Shown: in pieces, positions 37,451 to 50,409 of the stretch | Layout: every line of letters begins with the position of its first letter | Numbering within the stretch: position 1 is the stretch's first letter | DNA from: Hydractinia symbiolongicarpus | Lineage: Eukaryota; Cnidaria; Hydrozoa; Anthoathecata; Hydractiniidae | NCBI RefSeq assembly: GCF_029227915.1 | Contig: NC_079885.1 | Span: 29,949,001 to 30,013,000, forward strand | Reading direction: 5' to 3' | DNA: 64,000 nt | The notes under the pieces: generated by a model | The model's database searches: none | The model's input: only the letters and a program-made list of their open reading frames with translations | What the model was told of the DNA's origin: nothing | Position numbers and translations under genes: made by a program

Positions 37451-38868
37451 ATGAGACTTGTAGTTTTCAAAAATGTTTTCATTTTTGAAGAGACGCTGAA
37501 TAAAAGAAGTTTAATCGCCCTCAAACGAAAATCCGCGATTTCCGTAAATCCCGGACTCGGCCTGTATAGTCAAAAGTATACAAGGAACGTAACCAGTGAG
37601 TAAACTCATTTCCCGAACGATTTTTTAAATTATTTTTTCACCACTACAACGCATGAGACTTGTAGTTTTCAAAAATGTTTTCATTTTTGATGAGACGCTG
37701 AATAAAAGAAGTTTAATCGCCCTCAAACGAAAATCCGCGATTTCCGTAAATCCCGGACTTGGCCCGTATAGTCCAAAGTATACATAGAAAGTACCCGGGG
37801 TGTAAACTCATTTCCCGAACGATTTTTTAAATTATTATTTCACCACTAAAGCCCATGAGACTTATAGTTTTTAAGAATGTTTTCATTTTTTATGAGACGC
37901 TGAATAAAAGAAGTTTAATCGCCGGCAAACGAAAACGTGCGATTTCCCGTAAATCATCGACTCGGCCCGTATAGTCAAAAGTATACAAAGAAAGTACCCG
38001 GGGTGTAAACTCATTTCCCGAACGATTTTTTGAATTATTATTTCACCACTAAAGCCCATGAGACTTATAGTTTTTAAAAATGTTTTCATTTTTGATGAGA
38101 CGCAGAATAAAAGAAGTTTAATCGCCGGTAAACGAAAACCCGCCATATCCCGTAAACCCCGGACTCGGCCCGTATAGTCAAAAGTATACAAAGAAAGTAC
38201 CCAGGAAGTAAACTCATTTTCCGAACGATTTTTTAAATTATTTTTTCACCACTACAACGCATGAGACTTGTAGTTTTTAAAAATGTTTTCATTTTTGATG
38301 AGACGCTGAATAAAAGGAGTTTAATCGCCGGCAAACGAAAACCCGCCATTTCCCGTAAACCACGGACTCGGCCCGTATAGTCAAAAGTATACAAAGAAAG
38401 TACCGAGGGAGTAAACTCATTTCCCGAACGATTTTTTAAATTATTTTTTCACCACTAAAACGCATGAGACTTGTAGTTTTCAAAAATGTTTTCATTTTTG
38501 ATGAGACGCTGAATAAAGGAAGTTTAATCGCCGGCAAACGAAAACCCGCCATTTCCCGTAAACCCCGGACTCGGCCCGTATAGTCAAAAGTATACAAAGA
38601 AAGTACCCAGGGAGTAAACTCATTTCCCGAACGATTTTTTAAATTATTTTTTCACCACTACAACGCATGAGACTTGTAGTTTTCAAAAATGTTTTCATTT
38701 TTGAAGAGACGCTGAATAAAAGAAGTTTAATCGCCCTCAAACGAAAATCCGCGATTTCCGTAAATCCCGGACTCGGCCCGTATAGTCCAAAGTATACAAA
38801 GAAAGTACCCGGGGTGTAAACTCATTTCCCGAACGATTTTTTAAATTATTATTTCACCACTAAATCCC
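37451..38868 (+). repeat. Heptamer (1418 bp), copy 1
   Basis: Seven monomers, including B' (GGCCTGTATAG with GGAACGTAACCAGTGAG near 37587), B with TACATAGAAAG, J with AAATCATCGACTCGG (37921), and A units with AAACCACGGAC. Every marker recurs 1418 bp downstream. Confidence 0.85.
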
Positions 38869-40153
38869 ATGAGACTTGTAGTTTTCAAAAATGTTTTCAT
38901 TTTTGAAGAGAAGCTGAATAAAAGAAGTTTAATCGCCCTCAAACGAAAATCCGCGATTTCCGTAAATCCCGGACTCGGCCTGTATAGTCAAAAGTATACA
39001 AGGAACGTAACCAGTGAGTAAACTCATTTCCCGAACGATTTTTTAAATTATTTTTTCACCACTACAACGCATGAGACTTGTAGTTTTCAAAAATGTTTTC
39101 ATTTTTGATGAGACGCTGAATAAAAGAAGTTTAATCGCCCTCAAACGAAAATCCGCGATTTCCGTAAATCCCGGACTTGGCCCGTATAGTCCAAAGTATA
39201 CATAGAAAGTACCCGGGGTGTAAACCCATTTCCCGAACGATTTTTTAAATTATTATTTCACCACTAAAGCCCATGAGACTTATAGTTTTTAAGAATGTTT
39301 TCATTTTTTATGAGACGCTGAATAAAAGAAGTTTAATCGCCGGCAAACGAAAACGTGCGATTTCCCGTAAATCATCGACTCGGCCCGTATAGTCAAAAGT
39401 ATACAAAGAAAGTACCCGGGGTGTAAACTCATTTCCCGAACGATTTTTTAAATTATTATTTCACCACTAAAGCCCATGAGACTTATAGTTTTTAAAAATG
39501 TTTTCATTTTTGATGAGACGCAGAATAAAAGAAGTTTAATCGCCGGTAAACGAAAACCCGCCATTTCCCGTAAACCCCGGACTCGGCCCGTATAGTCAAA
39601 AGTATACAAAGAAAGTACCCAGGAAGTAAACTCATTTTCCGAACGATTTTTTAAATTATTTTTTCACCACTACAACGCATGAGACTTGTAGTTTTTAAAA
39701 ATGTTTTCATTTTTGATGAGACGCTGAATAAAAGAAGTTTAATCGCCGGCAAACGAAAACCCGCCATTTCCCGTAAACCACAGACTCGGCCCGTATAGTC
39801 AAAAGTATACAAAGAAAGTACCGAGGGAGTAAACTCATTTCCCGAACGATTTTTTAAATTATTTTTTCACCACTAAAACGCATGAGACTTGTAGTTTTCA
39901 AAAATGTTTTCATTTTTGATGAGACGCTGAATAAAGGAAGTTTAATCGCCGGCAAACGAAAACCCGCCATTTCCCGTAAACCCCGGACTCGGCCCGTATA
40001 GTCAAAAGTATACAAAGAAAGTACCCAGGGAGTAAACTCATTTCCCGAACGATTTTTTAAATTATTTTTTCACCACTACATAGCATGAGACTTGTAGTTT
40101 TCAAAAATGTTTTCATTTTTGAAGAGACGCTGAATAAAAGAAGTTTAATCGCC
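38869..40153 (+). repeat. Heptamer, copy 2 (partial)
   Basis: A direct repeat of 37451-38735. J with AAATCATCGACTCGG starts at 39339, exactly +1418. Differences are few: GAGAAGCTG near 38908, TAAACCCATTT near 39222, and CACTACATAGC near 40075. It ends at 40151, where an A unit replaces the expected B. Confidence 0.82.
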
Positions 40154-43100
40154 GGCAAACGAAAACCCGCCATTTCCCGTAAACCACGGACTCGGCCCGT
40201 ATAGTCAAAAGTATACAAAGAAAGTACCCAGGGAGTAAACTCATTTCCCGAACGATTTTTTAAATTATTTTTTCACCACTACAACGCATGAGACTTGTAG
40301 TTTTCAAAAATGTTTTCATTTTTGAAGAGACGCTGAATAAAAGAAGTTTAATCGCCGGCAAACGAAAACATGCGATTTCCCGTAAATCCCGGGCTTGGCC
40401 CGTATAGTCAAAAGTATACAAAAAAAGTACCCAGGGAGTAAACTCTTTTCCCGAACGATTTTTTAAATTATTTTTTCACCACTACAACGCATGAGACTTG
40501 TAGTTTTCAAAAATGTTTTCATTTTTGATGAGACGCTGAATAAAAGAAGTTTAATCGCCCTCAAACGAAAATCCGCGATTTCCGTAAATCCCGGACTCGG
40601 CCCGTATAGTCCAAAGTATACAAAGAAAGTACCGAGGGAGTAAACTCATTTCCCGAACGATTTTTTAAATTATTTTTTCACCACTAAAACGCATGAGACT
40701 TGTAGTTTTCAAAAATGTTTTCATTTTTGATGAGACGCTGAATAAAGGAAGTTTAATCGCCGGCAAACGAAAACCCGCCATTTCCCGTAAACCCCGGACT
40801 CGGCCCGTATAGTCAAAAGTATACAAAGAAAGTACCCAGGGAGTAAACTCATTTCCCGAACGATTTTTTAAATTATTTTTTCACCACTACAACGCATGAG
40901 ACTTGTAGTTTTCAAAAATGTTGTCATTTTTGAAGAGACGCTGAATAAAAGAAGTTTAATCGCCGGCAAACGAAAACATGCGATTTCCCGTAAATCCCGG
41001 GCTTGGCCCGTATAGTCAAAAGTATACAAAGAAAGTACCCAGGGAGTAAACACATTTCCCGAACGATTTTTTAAATTATTTTTTCACCACTACAACGCAT
41101 GAGACTTGTAGTTTTCAAAAATGTTTTCATTTTTGATGAGACGCTGAATAAAAGAAGTTTAATCGCCCTCAAACGAAAATCCGCGATTTCCGTAAATCCC
41201 GGACTCGGCCCGTATATTCCAAAGTATACAAAGAAAGTACCGAGGGAGTAAATTCATTTCCCGAACGATTTTTTAAATTATTTTTTCACCACTAAAACGC
41301 ATGAGACTTGTAGTTTTCAAAAATGTTTTCATTTTTGATGAGACGCTGAATAAAGGAAGTTTAATCGCCCTCAAACGAAAATCTGCGATTTCCGTAAATC
41401 CCGGACTCGGCCCGTATAGTCCAAAGTATACAAAGAAAGTACCCGGGGTGTAAACTCATTTCCCGAACGATTTTTTAAATTATTATTTCACCACTAAAGC
41501 CCATGAGACTTATAGTTTTTAAGAATGTTTTCATTTTTTATGAGACGCTGAATAAAAGAAGTTTAATCGCCGGCAAACGAAAACGTGCGATTTCCCGTAA
41601 ATCCCGGACTCGGCCCGTATAGTCAAAAGTATACAAAGAAAGTACCCGGGGTGTAAACTCATTTCCCGAACGATTTTTTAAATTATTATTTCACCACTAA
41701 ATCCCATGAGACTTATAGTTTTTAAAAATGTTTTCATTTTTGATGAGACGCTGAATAAAAGAAGTTTAATCGCCGGTAAACGAAAACCCGCCATTTCCCG
41801 TAAACCCCGGACTCGGCCCGTATAGTCAAAAGTATACAAAGAAAGTACCCAGGAAGTAAACTCATTTTCCGAACGATTTTTTAAATTATTTTTTCACCAC
41901 TACAACGCATGAGACTTGTAGTTCTCAAAAATGTTTTCATTTTTGATGAGACGCTGAATAAAAGAAGTTTAATCGCCGGCAAACGAAAACCCGCGATTTC
42001 CGGTAAATCCCGGGCTTGACCCGTATAGTCAAAAGTATACAAAGAAAGTACCCAGGGACTAAACTCATTTCCCGAACGATTTTTTAAATTATTATTTCAC
42101 CACTAAAACGCATGAGACTTGTAGTTTTCAAAAATATTTTCATTTTTGATGAGACGCTGAATAAAAGAAGTTTAATCGCCGGCAAACGAATACCTGCCAT
42201 TTCCCGTAAATCCCGGACTCGACCCGTATAGTCAAAAGTATACAAAGAAAGTACCCAGAAAGTAAACTCATTTCCCGAACGATTTTTTAAATTATTTTTT
42301 CACCACTAAAACGCATAAGACTTGTAGTTTTTAAAAATATTTTCATTTTTGATGAGACGCTGAATAAAAGAAGTTTAATCGCCGGCAAACGAAAACATGC
42401 GATTTCCCGTAAATCCCGGGCTTGGCCCGTATAGTCAAAAGTATACAAAGAAAGTACCCAGGGAGTAAACTAATTTTCCGAACGATTCTTTAAATTATTT
42501 TTTCACCAATAAAACGCATGAGACTTGTAGTTTTCAAAAATGTTTTCATTTTTGATGAGACGCTGAATAAAAGAAGTTTAATCGCCGGCAAACGAAAACC
42601 CGCGAGTTCCCGTAAATCCCGGACTCAGCCCGTATAGTCAAAAGTATACAAAAAAAGTACCCAGGGAGTAAACTCATTTCCCGAACGATTTTTTAAATTA
42701 TTTTTTCACCACTACAACGCATGAGACTTGTAGTTTTCAAAAGAGTTTTCATTTTTGATGAGACGCTGAATAAAGGAAGTTTAATCGCCCTCAAACGAAA
42801 ATCCGCGATTTCCGTAAATCCCGGACTCGGCCCGTATAGTCCAAAGTATACAAAGAAAGTACCCGGGGTGTAAACTCATTTCCCGAACGATTTTTTAAAT
42901 TATTATTTCACCACTAAAGCCCATGAGACTTATAGTTTTTAAGAATGTTTTCATTTTTTATGAGACGCTGAATAAAAGAAGTTTAATCGCCGGCAAACGA
43001 AAACGTGCGATTTCCCGTAAATCATGGACTCGGCCCGTATAGTCAAAAGTATACAAAGAAAGTACCCGGGGAGTAAACTCATTTCCCGAACGATTTTTTA

Positions 43101-43900
43101 AATTATTATTTCACCACTAAAGCCCATGAGACTTATAGTTTTTAAAAATGTTTTCATTTTTGATGAGACGCAGAATAAAAGAAGTTTAATCGCCGGTAAA
43201 CGAAAACCCGCCATTTCCCGTAAACCCCGGACTCGGCCCGTATAGTCAAAAGTATACAAAGAAAGTACCCAGGAAGTAAACTCATTTTCCGAACGATTTT
43301 TTAAATTATTTTTTCACCACTACAACGCATGAGACTTGTAGTTTTTAAAAATGTTTTCATTTTTGATGAGACGCTGAATAAAAGAAGTTTAATCGCCGGC
43401 AAACGAAAACCCGCCATTTCCCGTAAACCCCGGACTCGGCCCGTATAGTCAAAAGTATACAAAGAAAGTACCCAGGGAGTAAACTCATTTCCCGAACGAT
43501 TTTTTAAATTATTTTTTCACCACTACAACGCATGAGACTTGTAGTTTTCAAAAATGTTTTCATTTTTGAAGAGACGCTGAATAAAAGAAGTTTAATCGCC
43601 GGCAAACGAAAACATGCGATTTCCCGTAAATCCCGGGCTTGGCCCGTATAGTCAAAAGTATACAAAGAAAGTACCCAGGGAGTAAACTCATTTCCCGAAC
43701 GATTTTTTAAATTATTTTTTCACCACTACAGTGCATGAGACTTGTAGTTTTCAAAAATGTTTTCATTTTTGATGAGACGCTGAATAAAAGAAGTTTAATC
43801 GCCCTCAAACAAAAATCCGCGATTTCCGTAAATCCCGGACTCGGCCCGTATAGTCCAAAGTATACAAAGAAAGTACTCAGGGAGTAAACTCATTTCCCGA
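40151..43900 (+). repeat. Satellite: A-H-B trimers, J, K, I and H mosaic
   Basis: A-H-B at 40151, 40354 and 40557 and again from 40759 resembles 31841-33057. H-B-B from 40963 resembles 33058-33664, sharing GAGTAAATTC. J, K (GCCGGCAAACG here, CGGTAAATCCC), I (TACCTGCCATTTCCCG) and H follow. Near 43730 a unit reads CTACAGTGCATGAG. No gene or unrelated insert is visible. Confidence 0.8.
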
Positions 43901-44181
43901 ACGATTTTTTAAATTATTTTTTCACCACTAAAACGCATGAGACTTGTAGTTTTCAAAAATGTTTTCTTTTTTGATGAGACGCTTAATGAAAGAGGTTTAT
44001 TCGGCGGCAAACGAAATCCCGCGATTTCCCGTAAATCCCGGGCTTGGCCCGTATAGTCGAATGTATAAAAAGAAAGTACCCAGGGAGTAAACTCCTTTCC
44101 CGAACGATTTTTTAAATTATTTTTTCACCACTAAAACGCATAAGACTTGTAGTTTTCAAAAATGTTTTCATTTTTGATGAG

Positions 44182-44188
44182 CTTAATA
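44182..44188 (+). other. 7-bp micro-duplication in one monomer
   Basis: Where other monomers read GATGAGACGCTTAATG, this one reads GATGAG, CTTAATA, ACGCTTAATG. The inserted CTTAATA nearly copies the CTTAATG that lies a few bases downstream, which suggests replication slippage. I noticed no other copy of this insertion, so it postdates the last amplification of this unit. Confidence 0.7.
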
Positions 44189-44699
44189 ACGCTTAATGAA
44201 AGAAGTTTAATCGCCGGCAAACGAAAACCCGCGATTTCCCGTAAATCCCGGGCTTGGCCCGTATAGTCGAATGTATACAAAGAAAGTACCGAGGGAGTAA
44301 ACTCATTTCCCGAACGATTTTTTAAATTATTTTTTCACCACTAAAACGCATGAGACTTGTAGTTTTTAGAAATGTTTTCATTTTTGATGAGACGCTTAAT
44401 GAAAGAGGTTTATTCGGCGGCAAACGAAATCCCGCGATTTCCCGTAAATCCCGGGCTTGGCCCGTATAGTCGAATGTATAAAAAGAAAGTACCCAGGGAG
44501 TAAACTCATTTCCAGAACGATTTTTTAAATTATTTTTTCACCACTAAAACGCATAAGACTTGCAGTTTTTAAAAATGTTTTTATTTTTGATAAGACGCTG
44601 AATAAAAGAAGTTTAATCGCCGGCAAACGAAAACCCGCGATTTCCCGTAAATCCCGGGCTTGGCCCGTATAGTCGAATGTATACAAAGAAAGTACCCTG

Positions 44700-44711
44700 T
44701 GAGTAAACTCA
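44700..44711 (+). other. Third short dyad TGAGT/ACTCA (types D and E)
   Basis: TGAGT and ACTCA flank a central AA. The dyad is complete in monomers reading CCCTGTGAGTAAACTCA and loses its outer pair in those reading CAGGGAGTAAACTCA. It sits just before the ATTTCCCG box. It is too short to claim a function; recorded because it tracks monomer class. Confidence 0.45.
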
Positions 44712-44714
44712 TTT

Positions 44715-46224
44715 CCCGAACGATTTTTTAAATTATTTTTTCACCACTAAAACGCATGAGACTTGTAGTTTTTAGAAATGTTTTCATTTTTGATGAGACG
44801 CTTAATGAAAGTGGTTTAATTGCCGGCAAACGAAAACCCGCGATTTCCCGTAAATCCCTTACTTGGCCCGTATAGTCGAATGTATACAAAGAAAGTACCC
44901 TGTGAGTAAACTCATTTCCAAAACGATTTTTTAAATTATCTTGTCACCACTAGAACGCATGAGACTTGTAGTTTTCAAAAAATGTTTTCATTTTTGATGA
45001 GACACTGAATAAAAGAAGTTTAATCGCCGGCACACGAAAACCCGCCATTTCCCGTAAATCCCGGACTCGGCCCGTATAGTCAAAAGTATACAAAGAAAGT
45101 ACCCAGGGAGTAAACTCATTTCCAGAACGATTTTTTAAATTATTTTTTCACCACTAAAACGCATAAGACTTGTAGTTTTTAAAAATGTTTTTATTTTTGA
45201 TGAGACGCTGAATAAAAGAAGTTTAATCGCCGGCAAACGAAAACCCGCGATTTCCCGTAAATCCCGGGCTTTGCCCGTATAGTCAAAAGTATACAAAGAA
45301 AGTACCCAGGGAGTAAACTCATTTCCCGAACGATTTTTTAAATTATTTTTTCACCACTAAAACGCATAAGACTTGTAGTTTTTAAAAATGTTTTCATTTT
45401 TGATGAGACGCTGAATAAAAGAAGTTTAATCGCCGGCAAACGAAAACATGCGATTTCCCGTAAATCCCGGGCTTGGCCCGTATAGTCAAAAGTATACAAA
45501 GAAAGTACCCAGGGAGTAAACTAATTTTCCGAACGATTTTTTAAATTATTTTTTCACCACTAAAACGCATGAGACTTGTAGTTTTCAAAAATGTTTTCAT
45601 TTTTGATGAGACGCTGAATAAAAGAAGTTTAATCGCCGGCAAACGAAAACCCGCGATTTCCCGTAAATCCCGGACTCGGCCCGTATAGTCAAAAGTATAC
45701 AAAGAAAGTACCCAGGGAGTAAACTCATTTCTAGAACGATTTTTTAAATTATTTTTTCACCACTAAAACGCATAAGACTTGCAGTTTTTAAAAATGTTTT
45801 TATTTTTGATTAGACGCTGAATAAAAGAAGTTTAATCGCCGGCAAACGAAAACCCGCGATTTCCCGTAAATCCCGGGCTTGGTCCGTATAGTCAAAAGTA
45901 TACAAAGAAAGTACCCAGGGAGTAAACTCATTTCTAGAACGATTTTTTAAATTATTTTTTCACCACTAAAACGCATAAGACTTGCAGTTTTTAAAAATGT
46001 TTTTATTTTTGATGAGACGCTGGATAAAAGAAGTTTAATCGCCGGCAAACGAAAACCCGCGATTTCCCGTAAATCCCGGGCTTGGCCCGTATAGTCGAAT
46101 GTATACAAAGAAAGTACCCTGTGAGTAAACTCATTTCCCGAACGATTTTTTAAATTATTTTTTCACCACTAAAACGCATGAGACTTGTAGTTTTTAGAAA
46201 TGTTTTCATTTTTGATGAGACGCT
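44715..46224 (+). repeat. Octamer-spaced block (partner 46340-47849)
   Basis: The stretch matches +1625 bp (8 monomers). Shared markers are AAATCCCTTACTTGG (unit starts at 44822 and 46447), ATCTTGTCACCACTAGAACG, TTCTAGAACG with GCAGTTTTTAAAAATG, and TTTGATTAGACG. One base differs: GCTGGATAAAAG near 46020 against GCTGAATAAAAG near 47645. The two lineages part at about 46224, where a C-like unit (TTCGGCGGC) is present only upstream. Confidence 0.8.
45468..45480 (+). other. Second, subfamily-dependent hairpin (5-bp GC stem, 3-nt loop)
   Basis: CGGGC (45468-45472) and GCCCG (45476-45480) are perfectly complementary around a TTG loop. The stem is present in monomers reading CGGGCTTGGCCCG (types C, E and H). 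It is broken in types A, B, D and P, which read CGGACTCGG or CGGACTTTG, and weakened in K, which reads GCTTGACCC. So the monomer classes differ in whether this GC-rich hairpin can form. The stem is short and may have no function. Confidence 0.6.
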
Positions 46225-48154
46225 TAATGAAAGAGGTTTATTCGGCGGCAAACGAAATCCCGCGATTTCCCGTAAATCCCGGGCTTGGCCCGTATAGTCG
46301 AATGTATAAAAAGAAAGTACCCAGGGAGTAAACTCATTTCCAGAACGATTTTTTAAATTATTTTTTCACCACTAAAACGCATGAGACTTGTAGTTTTTAG
46401 AAATGTTTTCATTTTTGATGAGACGCTTAATGAAAGTGGTTTAATCGCCGGCAAACGAAAACCCGCGATTTCCCGTAAATCCCTTACTTGGCCCGTATAG
46501 TCGAATGTATACAAAGAAAGTACCCTGTGAGTAAACTCATTTCCAAAACGATTTTTTAAATTATCTTGTCACCACTAGAACGCATGAGACTTGTAGTTTT
46601 CAAAAAATGTTTTCATTTTTGATGAGACACTGAATAAAAGAAGTTTAATCGCCGGCACACGAAAACCCGCCATTTCCCGTAAGTCCCGGACTCGGCCCGT
46701 ATAGTCAAAAGTATACAAAGAAAGTACCCAGGGAGTAAACTCATTTCCAGAACGATTTTTTAAATTATTTTTTCACCACTAAAACGCATAAGACTTGTAG
46801 TTTTTAAAAATGTTTTTATTTTTGATGAGACGCTGAATAAAAGAAGTTTAATCGCCGGCAAACGAAAACCCGCGATTTCCCGTAAATCCCGGGCTTTGCC
46901 CGTATAGTCAAAAGTATACAAAGAAAGTACCCAGGGAGTAAACTCATTTCCCGAACGATTTTTTAAATTATTTTTTCACCACTAAAACGCATAAGACTTG
47001 TAGTTTTTAAAAATGTTTTCATTTTTGATGAGACGCTGAATAAAAGAAGTTTAATCGCCGGCAAACGAAAACATGCGATTTCCCGTAAATCCCGGGCTTG
47101 GCCCGTATAGTCAAAAGTATACAAAGAAAGTACCCAGGGAGTAAACTAATTTTCCGAACGATTTTTTAAATTATTTTTTCACCACTAAAACGCATGAGAC
47201 TTGTAGTTTTCAAAAATGTTTTCATTTTTGATGAGACGCTGAATAAAAGAAGTTTAATCGCCGGCAAACGAAAACCCGCGATTTCCCGTAAATCCCGGAC
47301 TCAGCCCGTATAGTCAAAAGTATACAAAGAAAGTACCCAGGGAGTAAACTCATTTCTAGAACGATTTTTTAAATTATTTTTTCACCACTAAAACGCATAA
47401 GACTTGCAGTTTTTAAAAATGTTTTTATTTTTGATTAGACGCTGAATAAAAGAAGTTTAATCGCCGGCAAACGAAAACCCGCGATTTCCCGTAAATCCCG
47501 GGCTTGGTCCGTATAGTCAAAAGTATACAAAGAAAGTACCCAGGGAGTAAACTCATTTCTAGAACGATTTTTTAAATTATTTTTTCACCACTAAAACGCA
47601 TAAGACTTGCAGTTTTTAAAAATGTTTTTATTTTTGATGAGACGCTGAATAAAAGAAGTTTAATCGCCGGCAAACGAAAACCCGCGATTTCCCGTAAATC
47701 CCGGGCTTGGCCCGTATAGTCGAATGTATACAAAGAAAGTACCCTGTGAGTAAACTCATTTCCCGAACGATTTTTTAAATTATTTTTTCACCACTAAAAC
47801 GCATGAGACTTGTAGTTTTTAGAAATGTTTTCATTTTTGATGAGACGCTTAATGAAAGTGGTTTAATCGCCGGCAAACGAAAACCCGCGATTTCCCGTAA
47901 ATCCCTTACTTGGCCCGTATAGTCGAATGTATACAAAGAAAGTACCCTGTGAGTAAACTCATTTCCAAAACGATTTTTTAAATTATCTTGTCACCACTAG
48001 AACGCATGAGACTTGTAGTTTTCAAAAAAAGTTTTCATTTTTGATGAGACACTGAATAAAAGAAGCTTAATCGCCGGCACACGAAAACCCGCCATTTCCC
48101 GTAAACCCCGGACTCGGCCCGTATAGTTAAAAGTATACAAAGAAAGTACCCAGG
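46123..48154 (+). repeat. Decamer (2032 bp), copy 1
   Basis: A ten-monomer block whose markers all recur at +2032: TTCGGCGGC (46241 and 48273), CCCTTACTTGG, ACTAGAACG, GTAAGTCCCGG, TTCTAGAACG, TTTGATTAGACG, and the F unit with GAAGCTTAATC and CAAAAAAAGTTTTC near 48020. It equals the octamer above plus two further monomers. Confidence 0.9.
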
Positions 48155-50186
48155 GAGTAAACTCATTTCCCGAACGATTTTTTAAATTATTTTTTCACCA
48201 CTAAAACGCATGAGACTTGTAGTTTTTAGAAATGTTTTCATTTTTGATGAGACGCTTAATGAAAGAGGTTTATTCGGCGGCAAACGAAATCCCGCGATTT
48301 CCCGTAAATCCCGGGCTTGGCCCGTATAGTCGAATGTATAAAAAGAAAGTACCCAGGGAGTAAACTCATTTCCAGAACGATTTTTTAAATTATTTTTTCA
48401 CCACTAAAACGCATGAGACTTGTAGTTTTTAGAAATGTTTTCATTTTTGATGAGACGCTTAATGAAAGTGGTTTAATCGCCGGCAAACGAAAACCCGCGA
48501 TTTCCCGTAAATCCCTTACTTGGCCCGTATAGTCGAATGTATACAAAGAAAGTACCCTGTGAGTAAACTCATTTCCAAAACGATTTTTTAAATTATCTTG
48601 TCACCACTAGAACGCATGAGACTTGTAGTTTTCAAAAAATGTTTTCATTTTTGATGAGACACTGAATAAAAGAAGTTTAATCGCCGGCACACGAAAACCC
48701 GCCATTTCCCGTAAGTCCCGGACTCGGCCCGTATAGTCAAAAGTATACAAAGAAAGTACCCAGGGAGTAAACTCATTTCCAGAACGATTTTTTAAATTAT
48801 TTTTTCACCACTAAAACGCATAAGACTTGTAGTTTTTAAAAATGTTTTTATTTTTGATGAGACGCTGAATAAAAGAAGTTTAATCGCCGGCAAACGAAAA
48901 CCCGCGATTTCCCGTAAATCCCGGGCTTTGCCCGTATAGTCAAAAGTATACAAAGAAAGTACCCAGGGAGTAAACTCATTTCCCGAACGATTTTTTAAAT
49001 TATTTTTTCACCACTAAAACGCATAAGACTTGTAGTTTTTAAAAATGTTTTCATTTTTGATGAGACGCTGAATAAAAGAAGTTTAATCGCCGGCAAACGA
49101 AAACATGCGATTTCCCGTAAATCCCGGGCTTGGCCCGTATAGTCAAAAGTATACAAAGAAAGTACCCAGGGAGTAAACTAATTTTCCGAACGATTTTTTA
49201 AATTATTTTTTCACCACTAAAACGCATGAGACTTGTAGTTTTCAAAAATGTTTTCATTTTTGATGAGACGCTGAATAAAAGAAGTTTAATCGCCGGCAAA
49301 CGAAAACCCGCGATTTCCCGTAAATCCCGGACTCAGCCCGTATAGTCAAAAGTATACAAAGAAAGTACCCAGGGAGTAAACTCATTTCTAGAACGATTTT
49401 TTAAATTATTTTTTCACCACTAAAACGCATAAGACTTGCAGTTTTTAAAAATGTTTTTATTTTTGATTAGACGCTGAATAAAAGAAGTTTAATCGCCGGC
49501 AAACGAAAACCCGCGATTTCCCGTAAATCCCGGGCTTGGTCCGTATAGTCAAAAGTATACAAAGAAAGTACCCAGGGAGTAAACTCATTTCTAGAACGAT
49601 TTTTTAAATTATTTTTTCACCACTAAAACGCATAAGACTTGCAGTTTTTAAAAATGTTTTTATTTTTGATGAGACGCTGAATAAAAGAAGTTTAATCGCC
49701 GGCAAACGAAAACCCGCGATTTCCCGTAAATCCCGGGCTTGGCCCGTATAGTCGAATGTATACAAAGAAAGTACCCTGTGAGTAAACTCATTTCCCGAAC
49801 GATTTTTTAAATTATTTTTTCACCACTAAAACGCATGAGACTTGTAGTTTTTAGAAATGTTTTCATTTTTGATGAGACGCTTAATGAAAGTGGTTTAATC
49901 GCCGGCAAACGAAAACCCGCGATTTCCCGTAAATCCCTTACTTGGCCCGTATAGTCGAATGTATACAAAGAAAGTACCCTGTGAGTAAACTCATTTCCAA
50001 AACGATTTTTTAAATTATCTTGTCACCACTAGAACGCATGAGACTTGTAGTTTTCAAAAAAAGTTTTCATTTTTGATGAGACACTGAATAAAAGAAGCTT
50101 AATCGCCGGCACACGAAAACCCGCCATTTCCCGTAAACCCCGGACTCGGCCCGTATAGTTAAAAGTATACAAAGAAAGTACCCAGG
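48155..50186 (+). repeat. Decamer (2032 bp), copy 2
   Basis: A direct tandem copy. At the many positions I compared I saw no difference from copy 1, making this the most recent large duplication in the window. The match ends near 50250, where TTTTTAGAAATG (copy 1 continuation) reads TTTTCAAAAATA. Confidence 0.9.
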
Positions 50187-50409
50187 GAGTAAACTCATTT
50201 CCCGAACGATTTTTTAAATTATTTTTTCACCACTAAAACGCATGAGACTTGTAGTTTTCAAAAATATTTTCATTTTTGATGAGACGCTGAATAAAAGAAG
50301 TTTAATCGCCGGCAAACGAATATCTGCGATTTCCCGTAAATCCCGGACTCGGCCCGTATAGTCAAAAGTATACAAAGAAAGTACCCAGGGAGTAAACTCA
50401 TTTCCAGAA

